Under the pieces are notes generated by a model that made no database searches, was not told the origin of the DNA, and worked only from the letters and a program-made list of their open reading frames with translations. Positions 25,105 through 33,417 of a DNA stretch of 64,000 nt are shown one piece after another. The stretch's first letter is position 1, and each line of letters starts with the position of its first letter. The position numbers were made by a program, and so were the translations under genes. The stretch is from Bacillales bacterium (lineage in GTDB: Bacteria > Bacillota > Bacilli > Bacillales > DASSOY01), in the NCBI GenBank assembly GCA_035700025.1, contig DASSOY010000029.1, positions 1-64,000 of the forward strand, read 5' to 3'.

Positions 25105-26448
25105 TTAACCAATGAACAACCGTCCTTCGGGGTAGCGGATGTTTCTGATTTCCGGTGCTCCGACAGAAAAGACGAGCGTCAACGGTCCAAGTTTTCCGAT
25201 GAACATCATCGAAATGATGACGAGTTTTCCGATCACGGACAAATGCGGAGTCAGGCCGGTGGACAGTCCGACTGTGCCGAACGCCGAAACGACCTCAAAT
25301 GCAATGCTGAGAAAGGACGCCTTTTCCGTGAGCGTCAAGATAAAAATGGCCGTGAATATGCTCGTTAAGCTTGCGACCACGAGCGCAAAAGCTCTGATAA
25401 AGATCGAGTCTTTGATCGTTCTTCCGAAGGCAACCGCGTCCTGCTCCCCTTTTAAAATTTTGACGATCGTTAACAACAGGGCGATGAACGTCGTCACTTT
25501 GATCCCGCCGCCCGTTGAAGTGCTTCCGGCACCGATGAACATCAACAAAATGAGGATGAACAGCGTCGCATCGCGCAAGTGGCCAATCGGTACGGTATTG
25601 AATCCGGCTGTGCGCGGAATGACCCCTTGAAAGTAAGACGCCCACAGCTTTTGTCCGAGCGGGAGGTGTCCGATCGTGCCCGGATTGTTGAACTCAAGGG
25701 AGAGAACCATGAGAAATCCGAAAACATTCAAGGCAAGTGTGCCGACGAGCATGAATTTCGTATGTAAAGTAAGCTCCCGTACGTGGCGCGCGGTCCAAAG
25801 ATTAACGAGCACCGTAAAGCCGAGACCGCCGATGATGATCAGGAACGTGATCAACAAGTTAACGATCGGATCGCCGACCCAGCGCGAGAGGTTGTCGGAC
25901 CAAAGTGAAAAACCGGCATTGTTGAACGCGGATACCGTATGAAAAATGCTGAAAAAGATTCCTTTTTGCCAGCCGATTTTCGGTCCCCAATAAAGCGCAA
26001 GCAAAAACGCGACGACGAGTTCGATTAAGAGAGAGAAAATGAGCAGATTCTTTGCGAGCTTTATGATTCCCCCGAGCGTATTTTGGTTCAACGCATTTTG
26101 AACGAGCAGCCGTTGTTTGATGCTGATTTTTTTTCCCATGACGAGAAAAATCAATATCGCGAACGTCATAATCCCAAGTCCGCCGACTTGTATTAAAGTG
26201 AGAATGACGATTTTGCCGAACATCGTAAAGGCGGTTGGCGTGTCGACGACGATAAGGCCGGTTACAGTTGTAGCCGAAGTTGCCGTAAACAAGGCGGTGA
26301 GCCAACTGATCGGAGAAGTAGTCGAAATCGGCAGCTTTAACAAGAGGGTACCGACGATAATCAGGCATACGAAGCCGATGATCAGCATCTGTGGGGGGTT
26401 CAACGTACTCTTTGTGCGTTGAATGGATTTTACTGTTTCTGTTTCCAT
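25105..26448 (-). CDS. Ktr/Trk-type potassium uptake channel subunit (KtrB/KtrD-like)
   Basis: 447 residues from ATG 26448, ten bases after GAGG; an in-frame GTG at 26457 is one base from that site and unlikely. Eight membrane segments in four M1-P-M2 units carry the filter regions ATSATTVTGL, VSAFNNAGFSL, PRTAGFNTVP and SAFGTVGLSTG, each with the key filter glycine. A glycine-rich gate loop GAGSTSTGGGIKV follows in the third unit. It needs a cytosolic RCK subunit (KtrA/KtrC), which is not adjacent, as for B. subtilis KtrD. Potassium uptake supports turgor and pH homeostasis, in keeping with the divergent NhaC gene. Confidence 0.92.
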   Translation of the reverse strand: METETVKSIQRTKSTLNPPQMLIIGFVCLIIVGTLLLKLPISTTSPISWLTALFTATSATTVTGLIVVDTPTAFTMFGKIVILTLIQVGGLGIMTFAILIFLVMGKKISIKQRLLVQNALNQNTLGGIIKLAKNLLIFSLLIELVVAFLLALYWGPKIGWQKGIFFSIFHTVSAFNNAGFSLWSDNLSRWVGDPIVNLLITFLIIIGGLGFTVLVNLWTARHVRELTLHTKFMLVGTLALNVFGFLMVLSLEFNNPGTIGHLPLGQKLWASYFQGVIPRTAGFNTVPIGHLRDATLFILILLMFIGAGSTSTGGGIKVTTFIALLLTIVKILKGEQDAVAFGRTIKDSIFIRAFALVVASLTSIFTAIFILTLTEKASFLSIAFEVVSAFGTVGLSTGLTPHLSVIGKLVIISMMFIGKLGPLTLVFSVGAPEIRNIRYPEGRLFIG

Positions 26449-26584
26449 GGGGAACACACCTCATATGGCAGTTGCAGCCGTTGATAACAAACGTGCAGCA
26501 TATTTTTTTTCGATTATTGCAAGCTAATACAAGCTAATCTTAGTGAAAACGAATGGAATTTGCAACAAGACTGGAGAGGATTTC

Positions 26585-27988
26585 ATGCAATGGCTTTCGG
26601 TCATCCCATTTCTCGTTGTCATCCCGCTTGCCATTTGGACGAAACAAGTATTGCCCGGTTTGATCGTTGGATTGCTTGCCGGCTCCTATTTGGCCGAACC
26701 GACCGTGATCGGCGGGATCGGACAAGCGATCGCTTACATCGTTGATAGTCTCAGGAACGAGAGCAACATCAAAGTGCTCATTTTTTTATACGCGTTTTCC
26801 GGTCTTGTCGGCATGATTAAATCGGCCGGCGGCATTCGCGGCTTTGTTGAACTGTCTGCTGAAAGGGTTAAGACGAAGAGAGAAGCGCTCGTATTGACGT
26901 GGATTTCCACTTTCGGCACGTTCAGCGCCCCGAATTTCCGGATCGTAACCGTTGCGCCGATTATGAAGGCGCTGTTGAAAAAAATCAAAATGTCCAAAGA
27001 AGAATTGGCGTTTGCGATCGAAACGACGTCCGCCCCGCTTATCGCGCTTGTGCCAATCGCCACTGCATCGGTCGGTTACATGGTGTCGCTCATTGACCAA
27101 TCGTTGCGGCAGGAGAACATTCATCTTGATGCTTATTCGTTATTTATCCGGAGCATCCCGTTCAATTTTTTCTCGATCATCCTCCTAATGCTCGGTTTTT
27201 ATTTAAGTTTCATACACCGGTCAAAACAACCGGTCACCGGTGCCGAAGGCAAGGAGCAGCTGGAAAAGGACCCCGACTGGCACCATTGTCATCCTGCCGT
27301 TTCGAAAGAGCTGCCGAAAAAACCGTGGAACTTGCTCGTTCCACTCATTTTGGTCATCGGCTTGACGCTGTTTTTGACGTGGTGGGACGGTCACGCGAAA
27401 GGGTATCTTTTTTTCAACGCGTTCATAAAGGCTGACGTGTTGACTTCGATGGTCGTTGCCTTGATCGTTACGTCTTTTGTTTCGGCGGTCTTTTTCATGG
27501 TTCAAAGAAACAAGCTCGTCGATCTCATATCGCGTTTCATCGAAGGCGGCAATGAACTCATGCCCGTCATTTTGTTGCTCGCCGTCGTCTGGGGATTGAC
27601 GGCATCTGCCCAAGATCTCGGATTTTCCGCGTTCGTTACGTCGAATGTCGGTTGGATTCCTTCTGCGTTTGTGCCGCCGGTTTTGTTCGTCATCGGTTCT
27701 ATCATTTCCTATTTTGTCGGTTCTTCCTGGGGGACATGGGGGATTCTCATGCCGCTTGGCATTTCAATGGGAGCGGTTTCCGGCGCGCCGCTTGCGCTCG
27801 TCGTCGGTGCGGTGTTCGCGAGCGGAGCGTTCGGAGCTTTCGCATCGCCGTTGAGCGACAACACGAATACGATCGGAAAAATCCTTGACTTAACCGTTAT
27901 AAAATATGCCCGTTTCAAGCTGACGCCTGCGTTAATTGCCGCCGGCATCGCGACGGTGTTATACGGTGGAGCGACTTTGATCTTGTAA
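26585..27988 (+). CDS. NhaC family Na+/H+ antiporter-like protein
   Basis: 467 residues from ATG 26585, which follows GGAGAGG; a start at 26543 lacks a ribosome binding site. About eleven membrane segments are present. Family blocks include VLPGLIVGLLAGSYL near the N terminus, STFGTFSAPNFRIVTVAPIM, ETTSAPLIALVPIATASVGY, and near the C terminus FVGSSWGTWGILMPLG and GASPLSDNT-like residues (FASPLSDNTNTIG). NhaC proteins exchange Na+ for H+ (some are amino-acid or malate/lactate antiporters), so the cation role is likely but not proved. It is divergent from the Ktr gene, with 136 bases between the two starts. Confidence 0.88.
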   Translation: MQWLSVIPFLVVIPLAIWTKQVLPGLIVGLLAGSYLAEPTVIGGIGQAIAYIVDSLRNESNIKVLIFLYAFSGLVGMIKSAGGIRGFVELSAERVKTKREALVLTWISTFGTFSAPNFRIVTVAPIMKALLKKIKMSKEELAFAIETTSAPLIALVPIATASVGYMVSLIDQSLRQENIHLDAYSLFIRSIPFNFFSIILLMLGFYLSFIHRSKQPVTGAEGKEQLEKDPDWHHCHPAVSKELPKKPWNLLVPLILVIGLTLFLTWWDGHAKGYLFFNAFIKADVLTSMVVALIVTSFVSAVFFMVQRNKLVDLISRFIEGGNELMPVILLLAVVWGLTASAQDLGFSAFVTSNVGWIPSAFVPPVLFVIGSIISYFVGSSWGTWGILMPLGISMGAVSGAPLALVVGAVFASGAFGAFASPLSDNTNTIGKILDLTVIKYARFKLTPALIAAGIATVLYGGATLIL

Positions 27989-28043
27989 CTTTATTCGGCG
28001 AACGAAATTTCGGGTGAACAAGAAACAATCGGGACATTTGCCG

Positions 28044-28051
28044 CATACGTT
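28044..28051 (+). promoter_or_regulatory. possible sigma-E type -10 element before the LysM-GH18 gene
   Basis: CATACGTT resembles the sigma-E -10 consensus (CATA-C--T), with a weak ACAAT about 14 bases upstream and 31 bases from the start codon. Spore hydrolases of this type are sigma-E-dependent in B. subtilis. Confidence 0.25.
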
Positions 28052-28082
28052 ATTGCAGGTAACGAAAATGGGAGGCAGATGT

Positions 28083-29495
28083 ATGTTCATATATGTCGTT
28101 CGCAGAGGAGACACGCTGTTTCGGCTGGCGCAGCGTTTTAACGTAACCGTCGAACAGTTGATGAATGCCAATGAATTGCCGAATCCGAATCGGCTTGTGC
28201 CGGGGCAAGCGCTAATTGTGCCGAGCGCCACACGCCCGTATACGGTGCAACCGGGGGAAACGTTAGCGGAAATCGCGAGAAGATTCGGCGTTACGGTGTC
28301 AGCACTTGCTGAAACGAATCAAATCGCTGATCCGTCGGCGGTCGCAGCGGGAACGCTCATCGCGATCCCTCCGCGTCGGTATACCGTCAGGCGCGGGGAT
28401 ACGGTATTTGCAATTGCCCGCCGATTCGGCGTTCCGGTCAGGTCGATCATGGAGGCAAACAACCTTTCGCGGCCGGAAGCGTTAGTTCCGGGGATGACGC
28501 TCGTCATTCCGGTCGTTCAACCGGTCATTGATGTCAATGGATTTCTGACTGTCCTCGGCGAAAGAGGGCGCACGATCATAAGGGATGTCGGGGAACATCT
28601 TACTTATGTCGGTCCGTTTGCATACCGAATGCGTCCAGACGGGGGACTGGAAACGATCGAGGATCTGCCGGTATTGGAAGCCGCAAGGACGGAAAATGTC
28701 GTTCCGATGATGACAATCACGAATTTCACGGCAACCGAAGTCGGATCCCAATTGGCCCATACGATTTTGGCTAATGAAGGCTTGCAAAACACGCTTTTGA
28801 CGAATATCATTCAAATCATGCGCCGCAAAGGGTACCGCGGGGTAAATTTCGATTTTGAAAGCGTGCTTCCCGAAGACCGTGAAAACTACAATCTGTTTTT
28901 GCGTAGGGCGGTTGCAAGATTGCATAACGAAGGTTTCTTTGTGTCAACTTCGCTCGCCCCGAAAACGCGTCCCGATGAACCGGGATTGCTGTATGAAGCC
29001 CATGATTATCCGGCGCACGGCGAAATCGTCGATTTCGTCGTTTTGATGACCTACGAATGGGGGTATCGAAAAGGGCCGGCGCGAGCGATCTCTCCAGTCA
29101 ATTTAATGCGGAACGTGCTCGATTATGCTGTATCGGTCATTCCGCGCAATAAGCTTCTGTTAGGCATTTCTACGTATGCGCGGGATTGGCGGCTTCCTTT
29201 TGTCCAAGGATCGGAAGCGGAGACGTTCAGTCCGCAGGAGGCAGTCAGACGCGCAAGCGAGGTGAATGCGACGATCCAATATGACCCGGTCGCTGAATCT
29301 CCTTTTTATGACTATTGGGATCGAAATGGTGCGCGGCACCGGGTTTGGTTCGAAGATGCGAGAAGCGTCATGGCAAAATACCAGTTGATTAAAGATTACC
29401 GGTTGCGCGGGGCCAGCTACTGGGTGCTTGATTTTCCGTTTCCGCAAAATTGGGTCGTTCTCGAAAACATGTTTACTGTACGCAAGCGAACATAG
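28083..29495 (+). CDS. LysM (x3) - glycoside hydrolase 18 protein, spore YaaH/YdhD type
   Basis: 470 residues from ATG 28083, eight bases after GGGAGG; the in-frame GTG at 28014 has no such site. Three LysM repeats occupy about residues 2-48, 52-97 and 99-146 (YVVRRGDTLFRLAQRF, YTVQPGETLAEIARRF, YTVRRGDTVFAIARRF). A GH18 barrel follows, with the catalytic FDFE motif ending in Glu259 and the later VVLMTYEWGY and ASYWVLDF strands. There is no signal peptide, as in spore coat-associated YaaH/SleL, which act as N-acetylglucosaminidases on cortex peptidoglycan during germination. Substrate is inferred from architecture. Confidence 0.92.
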   Translation: MFIYVVRRGDTLFRLAQRFNVTVEQLMNANELPNPNRLVPGQALIVPSATRPYTVQPGETLAEIARRFGVTVSALAETNQIADPSAVAAGTLIAIPPRRYTVRRGDTVFAIARRFGVPVRSIMEANNLSRPEALVPGMTLVIPVVQPVIDVNGFLTVLGERGRTIIRDVGEHLTYVGPFAYRMRPDGGLETIEDLPVLEAARTENVVPMMTITNFTATEVGSQLAHTILANEGLQNTLLTNIIQIMRRKGYRGVNFDFESVLPEDRENYNLFLRRAVARLHNEGFFVSTSLAPKTRPDEPGLLYEAHDYPAHGEIVDFVVLMTYEWGYRKGPARAISPVNLMRNVLDYAVSVIPRNKLLLGISTYARDWRLPFVQGSEAETFSPQEAVRRASEVNATIQYDPVAESPFYDYWDRNGARHRVWFEDARSVMAKYQLIKDYRLRGASYWVLDFPFPQNWVVLENMFTVRKRT

Positions 29496-29523
29496 CAAAA
29501 GGCCGCCTCGAGCGGTCTTTTGC
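29495..29523 (+). terminator. terminator after the LysM-GH18 gene
   Basis: GCAAAAGGCCGC pairs (one G-U) with GCGGTCTTTTGC across a five-base loop; the T run lies within the second arm. Confidence 0.75.
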
Positions 29524-29591
29524 TGATTCGGTATAAGAATCGTTTTCGCCAACCACAATAAGGAAAACAGCAATTGATCGGAGGACGCTCG

Positions 29592-30047
29592 ATGCAGGAA
29601 AATCAACGATTGATCAACTTTCTTAATCAGCAAGTTTCCAATTTTGCCGTATTGTACGTAAAGCTTCATCGTTATCATTGGTTTGTCCAAGGCTTTCATT
29701 TCTTTGAACTGCACAAGAAGTTTGAGGAAATGTATGAAGAGGCGGCCGAATGGTACGATGAATTAGCCGAACGCATATTGGCCATTGGCGGGAAACCGTT
29801 GGCGACGATGACGAAATATTTAGACGAAAAAACGTTGGCGGAGGCGGAAGCGGATAATGAAATCGTCGAAATGCTGTCCGTCTTGCATTCCGATTTTCGC
29901 CAAATGGCCGGCGAAATGAGAGAAGGACGCGCCATTTGCGAACAATTCGGCGATGAACCAACAGCTGATTTGCTCGTACAAATCGAAAAAACGTTGGATA
30001 AACATGCGTGGATGGTTCGTTCGGCTGCCGCTAAAGCCTTGACGTGA
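29592..30047 (+). CDS. Dps family ferritin-like DNA-binding/iron-storage protein
   Basis: 151 residues from ATG 29592, with GGAGG nine bases upstream; the earlier ATG at 29574 lacks one. The Dps ferroxidase signature is present: LHRYHWFVQGFHFFELHKKFEEMYEEAAEWYDELAER, with His, Asp and Glu ligands spaced as in MrgA/Dps, here quoted only in part of the helix pair. Dps dodecamers oxidise Fe2+ with H2O2 and protect DNA in stress or stationary phase. The C terminus is short and not strongly basic, so DNA binding may be weak. It is transcribed alone with its own terminator. Confidence 0.92.
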   Translation: MQENQRLINFLNQQVSNFAVLYVKLHRYHWFVQGFHFFELHKKFEEMYEEAAEWYDELAERILAIGGKPLATMTKYLDEKTLAEAEADNEIVEMLSVLHSDFRQMAGEMREGRAICEQFGDEPTADLLVQIEKTLDKHAWMVRSAAAKALT

Positions 30048-30065
30048 TCGATCCATGCAGATGCG

Positions 30066-30099
30066 CGGCTTCTCTGCTGGCAGAGAAGCCGTATTTTTA
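30066..30099 (+). terminator. terminator after dps
   Basis: CGGCTTCTCTGC pairs with GCAGAGAAGCCG across a 2-base loop region, followed by TATTTTTAT. Confidence 0.88.
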
Positions 30100-30159
30100 T
30101 TTGCGAAGAAGGAATTTTTCCGATCGGGGCGAACTAAATGATTGAGAGGAGAATCTAAT

Positions 30160-30741
30160 GTGCGGCATCTCGTTCTTTATGCTCATCCGACTCGGGAAAG
30201 CTTCAACGGCGCCATTTTACAAACTTATATCAATGCTTTGAAGGAACGAGGTCACGAAATCGATATTCGCGATGTATACCGTCTTGATTTCGACCCGAAA
30301 TTGACATGGGAAGCCTATCGCGGGCAGCTCGCTGGAAATTACGACCGCTTTGTCAAGGAAGAATGGCGGTTCTGGGCGCGTGCGGACGCGGTTACGCTCA
30401 TTTTTCCGTTATGGTGGGGCGGGCTTCCCGCTTTAGCCAAAGGTTACCTCGACCGAGTGCTTGCTTACGGGCTTGCTTATCAATTGGACGGGGAAGAACC
30501 GATCCCGTTGCTAGGTGGGAAGCAATCGGCGCTAATTTACACGAGCGGCACGCCGAAAGAACTTTTCGATGAAACCGGTATGTCCGCTAGCATCCGGCAA
30601 ACGTTGGAGGAAGCAGTTTTTCAATTTTGCGGCATGGAAACAGCCGGGGTGCTGCATTTTGGAAATGCGGTGCTTGCGACAAGCGAAGAACATAATCACA
30701 TGTTGCAAGAAGTGAAGGCGTTCGCCGCGCGATTTTTTTGA
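30160..30741 (+). CDS. NAD(P)H dehydrogenase (quinone), flavodoxin-like fold
   Basis: 193 residues from GTG 30160, eight bases after GAGAGGAG; the ATG one base earlier is out of frame. The N-terminal HLVLYAHPTRESFNGAI is the FMN-binding start of NQO1/YwrO/KefF-type reductases. Later FPLWWGGLPALAKGYLDRVL is the strongly conserved flavin loop. These soluble enzymes reduce quinones or azo/nitro compounds, or act as ancillary subunits of Kef channels; no Kef gene is adjacent. It precedes the sulfurtransferase gene by 25 bases and may be co-transcribed. Confidence 0.9.
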   Translation: MRHLVLYAHPTRESFNGAILQTYINALKERGHEIDIRDVYRLDFDPKLTWEAYRGQLAGNYDRFVKEEWRFWARADAVTLIFPLWWGGLPALAKGYLDRVLAYGLAYQLDGEEPIPLLGGKQSALIYTSGTPKELFDETGMSASIRQTLEEAVFQFCGMETAGVLHFGNAVLATSEEHNHMLQEVKAFAARFF

Positions 30742-30766
30742 ATCGAAGCAAAGGAGGAGGGCTCTC

Positions 30767-31597
30767 ATGAGTGATTTGTTGATCAGCGCGAAAACATTGG
30801 CCGATCATTTAGACGACGAAAACACGGTGATCGTCGATTGCCGGTTTCAGTTGAACGATCCGGAAGCCGGGCGAAACGCTTACGAACAAGATCATATTCC
30901 GGGGGCGGTCTATTTCGATCTTGACAAAGATATGTCAGGACCGGTGAGGGAGCATGGAGGGCGTCATCCGTTGCCGAATCCTAAAGAATTTGTTAAAAAA
31001 CTCGAAATGGCCGGGATTGATGCAAATGTTCGTGTGGTTGCCTATGATGACGAAAACGGTGCATTCGCGGCGCGATTTTGGTGGATGTTGAATTATTTCG
31101 GGCATGAAAACGGTTTTGTGCTTGATGTCGGATATTCCACATGGAAAAAAGAAGGTTATCCGACGAGCAGCGAAATCCCGTACCCGAAACCGGCCGTTTT
31201 CAAAGCCAACGTTCGCCGGGAGATGGCAGTCGGGATTGAGGAAGTGAAACAACGCCAACAAGAAGACGAGGTCGTTTTGATCGATTCAAGAGCTCCCGCT
31301 CGCTACCGAGGAGAGCATGAGCCGATCGACCGCAAAGCGGGGCACATTCCAGGGGCCGTCAATCGGTTTTGGAAGGAAAACATCGGTCCTGATGGAAAAT
31401 GGAAACCGATTGCTCAACTTCGAGAACGTTTTACTGACGACGATGCCAAAGAATATATTGTTTATTGCGGATCGGGCGTGACGGCGGCAGCGAACGCACT
31501 CGCTTTACAAGCAGTCGGCAAGAAAGTGCGGCTCTATGTCGGGAGTTGGAGCGATTGGAGCTCGTACGACGAAAATCCGGTGGAAACCGGGGAATAG
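30767..31597 (+). CDS. two-domain sulfurtransferase (mercaptopyruvate/thiosulfate type)
   Basis: 276 residues, ATG after AAGGAGGAGG. Two rhodanese domains cover about residues 1-140 and 150-276. The first is catalytically silent but carries YEQDHIPGAVYFDLDKD and HPLPNPKEF. The second has Cys234 in the active loop CGSGVT, the mercaptopyruvate-sulfurtransferase form rather than the CRKGVT of thiosulfate rhodanese. It also keeps RKAGHIPGAVN-like and GSWSDWSSYDENPVE C-terminal motifs. It transfers sulfane sulfur to thiol or cyanide acceptors. With thiosulfate as donor such enzymes release sulfite. Confidence 0.92.
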   Translation: MSDLLISAKTLADHLDDENTVIVDCRFQLNDPEAGRNAYEQDHIPGAVYFDLDKDMSGPVREHGGRHPLPNPKEFVKKLEMAGIDANVRVVAYDDENGAFAARFWWMLNYFGHENGFVLDVGYSTWKKEGYPTSSEIPYPKPAVFKANVRREMAVGIEEVKQRQQEDEVVLIDSRAPARYRGEHEPIDRKAGHIPGAVNRFWKENIGPDGKWKPIAQLRERFTDDDAKEYIVYCGSGVTAAANALALQAVGKKVRLYVGSWSDWSSYDENPVETGE

Positions 31598-31654
31598 GCA
31601 AACGTTTCGCAACATCCGTTTTGTGGAAAGTCATTCACGAAGGGAGTTGAGTCG

Positions 31655-32296
31655 ATGAAAGTGTTGGTGATCGGTGCGAATGGAAACGTCGGACGAAAGG
31701 TTGTGCCGATTTTGCATGAATGCGGCCACGAGGCGAAGGCGATGATTCGTGATGAAACCCAGAAGGAAAATCTCGATCCGCGGGCGGAGGTCGTAGTCGC
31801 CGATTTGGAAAAAGATTTTGGCCATGCGCTGGAAGGATGCGATGCGGTAATTTTCACTGCCGGATCGGGCGCCCATACGGGTCCGGATAAGACGGAGCTT
31901 GTCGACCGCCGCGGGGCGATGAAGGCCATCGACGAGGCGAAGAAGCATGGCGTGCACAAGTTCTTGATGGTAAGTTCGATGAATGCCGATACACCGGAGA
32001 ACGGTCCGGAACATATGAGGCATTATTATAAGGCGAAAGGCGACGCGGACGATTATTTGCGTGCGAGCGGGCTCGATTACACAATTGTCCGGCCCGGGAG
32101 GCTGTCGCATGCGCCGGGGACCGGTAAGATCGAGGCAGCGGTCAAAATCGCGGACCGTTCGCGGAAGCGTGACATTCCGCGGGAAGACGTCGCTCGTGTG
32201 ATGGTCCATGCGCTCAAACACGATCCTCTCGGTGAGCGCGTGTTTGAAATCTTGAGCGGCGACACGCCGGTCGATAAGGCGTTGGAGGCGTTATAA
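31655..32296 (+). CDS. NAD(P)-binding atypical short-chain dehydrogenase (YhfK-like)
   Basis: 213 residues, ATG after AAGGGAG. The nucleotide-binding [16 protein letters not shown] near the N terminus, the VFTAGSG strand and [12 protein letters not shown] are typical of the NmrA/YhfK-type atypical SDR family. [11 protein letters not shown] lies in the later part. There is no classical YxxxK catalytic pair in the usual place, so redox sensing or reductase activity on an unknown substrate are both possible. Confidence 0.85.
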   Translation: MKVLVIGANGNVGRKVVPILHECGHEAKAMIRDETQKENLDPRAEVVVADLEKDFGHALEGCDAVIFTAGSGAHTGPDKTELVDRRGAMKAIDEAKKHGVHKFLMVSSMNADTPENGPEHMRHYYKAKGDADDYLRASGLDYTIVRPGRLSHAPGTGKIEAAVKIADRSRKRDIPREDVARVMVHALKHDPLGERVFEILSGDTPVDKALEAL

Positions 32297-32324
32297 CTAT
32301 TACGATACAAGGGGAGATGGACGA

Positions 32325-33002
32325 ATGAAAGCCACTTATTACGGACATTCGGTTGTGTTGGTCGAAACGGCGGGCAAGAAAATTTGGATCGATCCGTTTA
32401 TTACCGGAAACGGCCAATGTACGATTGACGCAAACGACGTTGAAGCTGATGCGATCATTTTGACGCACGGCCATAACGACCATGTCGGCGATACGGTAGA
32501 AATCGCGAAGAGGAATGATGCGTTGGTCATCGGGATATTTGAAATGGCAACATATCTCGGTTGGAAAGGCTTGAATACGCATCCGATGTCCATCGGCGGA
32601 GCGTACGAATTTGATTTTGGAAAGGTGAAATATACCCAAGCGTTTCACGGTTCCGGCTATGAAGAAGAGGGTGAAAACCTCGTTTATCTCGGCATGCCCG
32701 GCGGTGTTCTATTCAGTGCTGAAGGAAAGACGATTTATCATGCCGGCGATACCGGTCTGTTTTCAGATATGAAGCTGATCGGCGAAAGAAACGAGATCGA
32801 CGTCGCATTTCTTCCGATCGGCGACAATTTCACGATGGGACCGGAAGACGCACAGCTGGCCGCCGAATGGCTCAATGCGAAAACCGTCGTGCCGATTCAC
32901 TACAATACATTCCCAGTGATCGAACAAGACCCGCATGCTTTTGTTGCCGGTTTGAAAGGCGAAGGCAAAGTGTTGCAATCCGGCGATTCGATCGAGTTGT
33001 AA
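32325..33002 (+). CDS. ytkL: metal-dependent hydrolase, UPF0173 (YtkL family)
   Basis: 225 residues, ATG after GGGGAG. The metallo-beta-lactamase fold metal motif [12 protein letters not shown] appears near residue 48, with further ligands in YHAGDTGLF and VPIHYNTFP. The full length and motif order match YtkL/UPF0173. Its neighbours ytoI, ytpI and nrnA are the same as around ytkL in Bacillus. Substrate is unknown. Confidence 0.93.
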   Translation: MKATYYGHSVVLVETAGKKIWIDPFITGNGQCTIDANDVEADAIILTHGHNDHVGDTVEIAKRNDALVIGIFEMATYLGWKGLNTHPMSIGGAYEFDFGKVKYTQAFHGSGYEEEGENLVYLGMPGGVLFSAEGKTIYHAGDTGLFSDMKLIGERNEIDVAFLPIGDNFTMGPEDAQLAAEWLNAKTVVPIHYNTFPVIEQDPHAFVAGLKGEGKVLQSGDSIEL

Positions 33003-33014
33003 CGAATCTATTCG

Positions 33015-33056
33015 AAGAACTTCCGCGCTGATTCAAGCGTTCGGGAGTTCTTTTTT
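33015..33056 (+). terminator. terminator after ytkL
   Basis: AAGAACT..CCG and CGG.AGTTCTT form an imperfect stem followed by a T run. Confidence 0.75.
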
Positions 33057-33108
33057 CATTTTGGGAGGATGTCCGACATACAATGGATCGTAAGAAGGGG
33101 AGATGAAA

Positions 33109-33360
33109 ATGAAACAACGCTTGATTTTGTCGCTGCTCGTAATCGCAGCCTTAGTCTACATGGCGCTTCCCCGGCTGCCTGTCCACGGGAGCGTGCTTCA
33201 AGAAAGTTTTGTTTTGGCATGGCTCGGGTTCGCCTTGCTCGCCTTCGGCGGGAATTTGTCAGCACTCCTGTTCAAAGCGGGATCCGATCGCGGCGGTCGA
33301 CACCCGGCCTCAAAAAGAAAAGCGCCGGAGCGCGTATTTGAACGGCACACGGGAAGTTGA
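33109..33360 (+). CDS. small two-helix membrane protein, function unknown
   Basis: 83 residues from ATG 33109 with GGGGAG six bases upstream; an ATG at 33103 abuts that site. Two hydrophobic segments (about 3-21 and 30-52) are followed by a very basic soluble tail with several Arg and Lys. It sits between the ytkL terminator and ytoI. The clean ribosome binding site and membrane pattern argue that it is real. No family is recognised. Confidence 0.55.
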   Translation: MKQRLILSLLVIAALVYMALPRLPVHGSVLQESFVLAWLGFALLAFGGNLSALLFKAGSDRGGRHPASKRKAPERVFERHTGS

Positions 33361-33417
33361 TGTACGGGGCCGACATCGGTATAATGATGGAAACATGGGG
33401 AAAAGAATGGTGAAATC

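Noticed and set aside
26449-26584. Possible c-di-AMP (ydaO) riboswitch upstream of the Ktr gene
   Set aside because: The divergent gap is only 136 bases, too short for that RNA, and none of its conserved ends are present.
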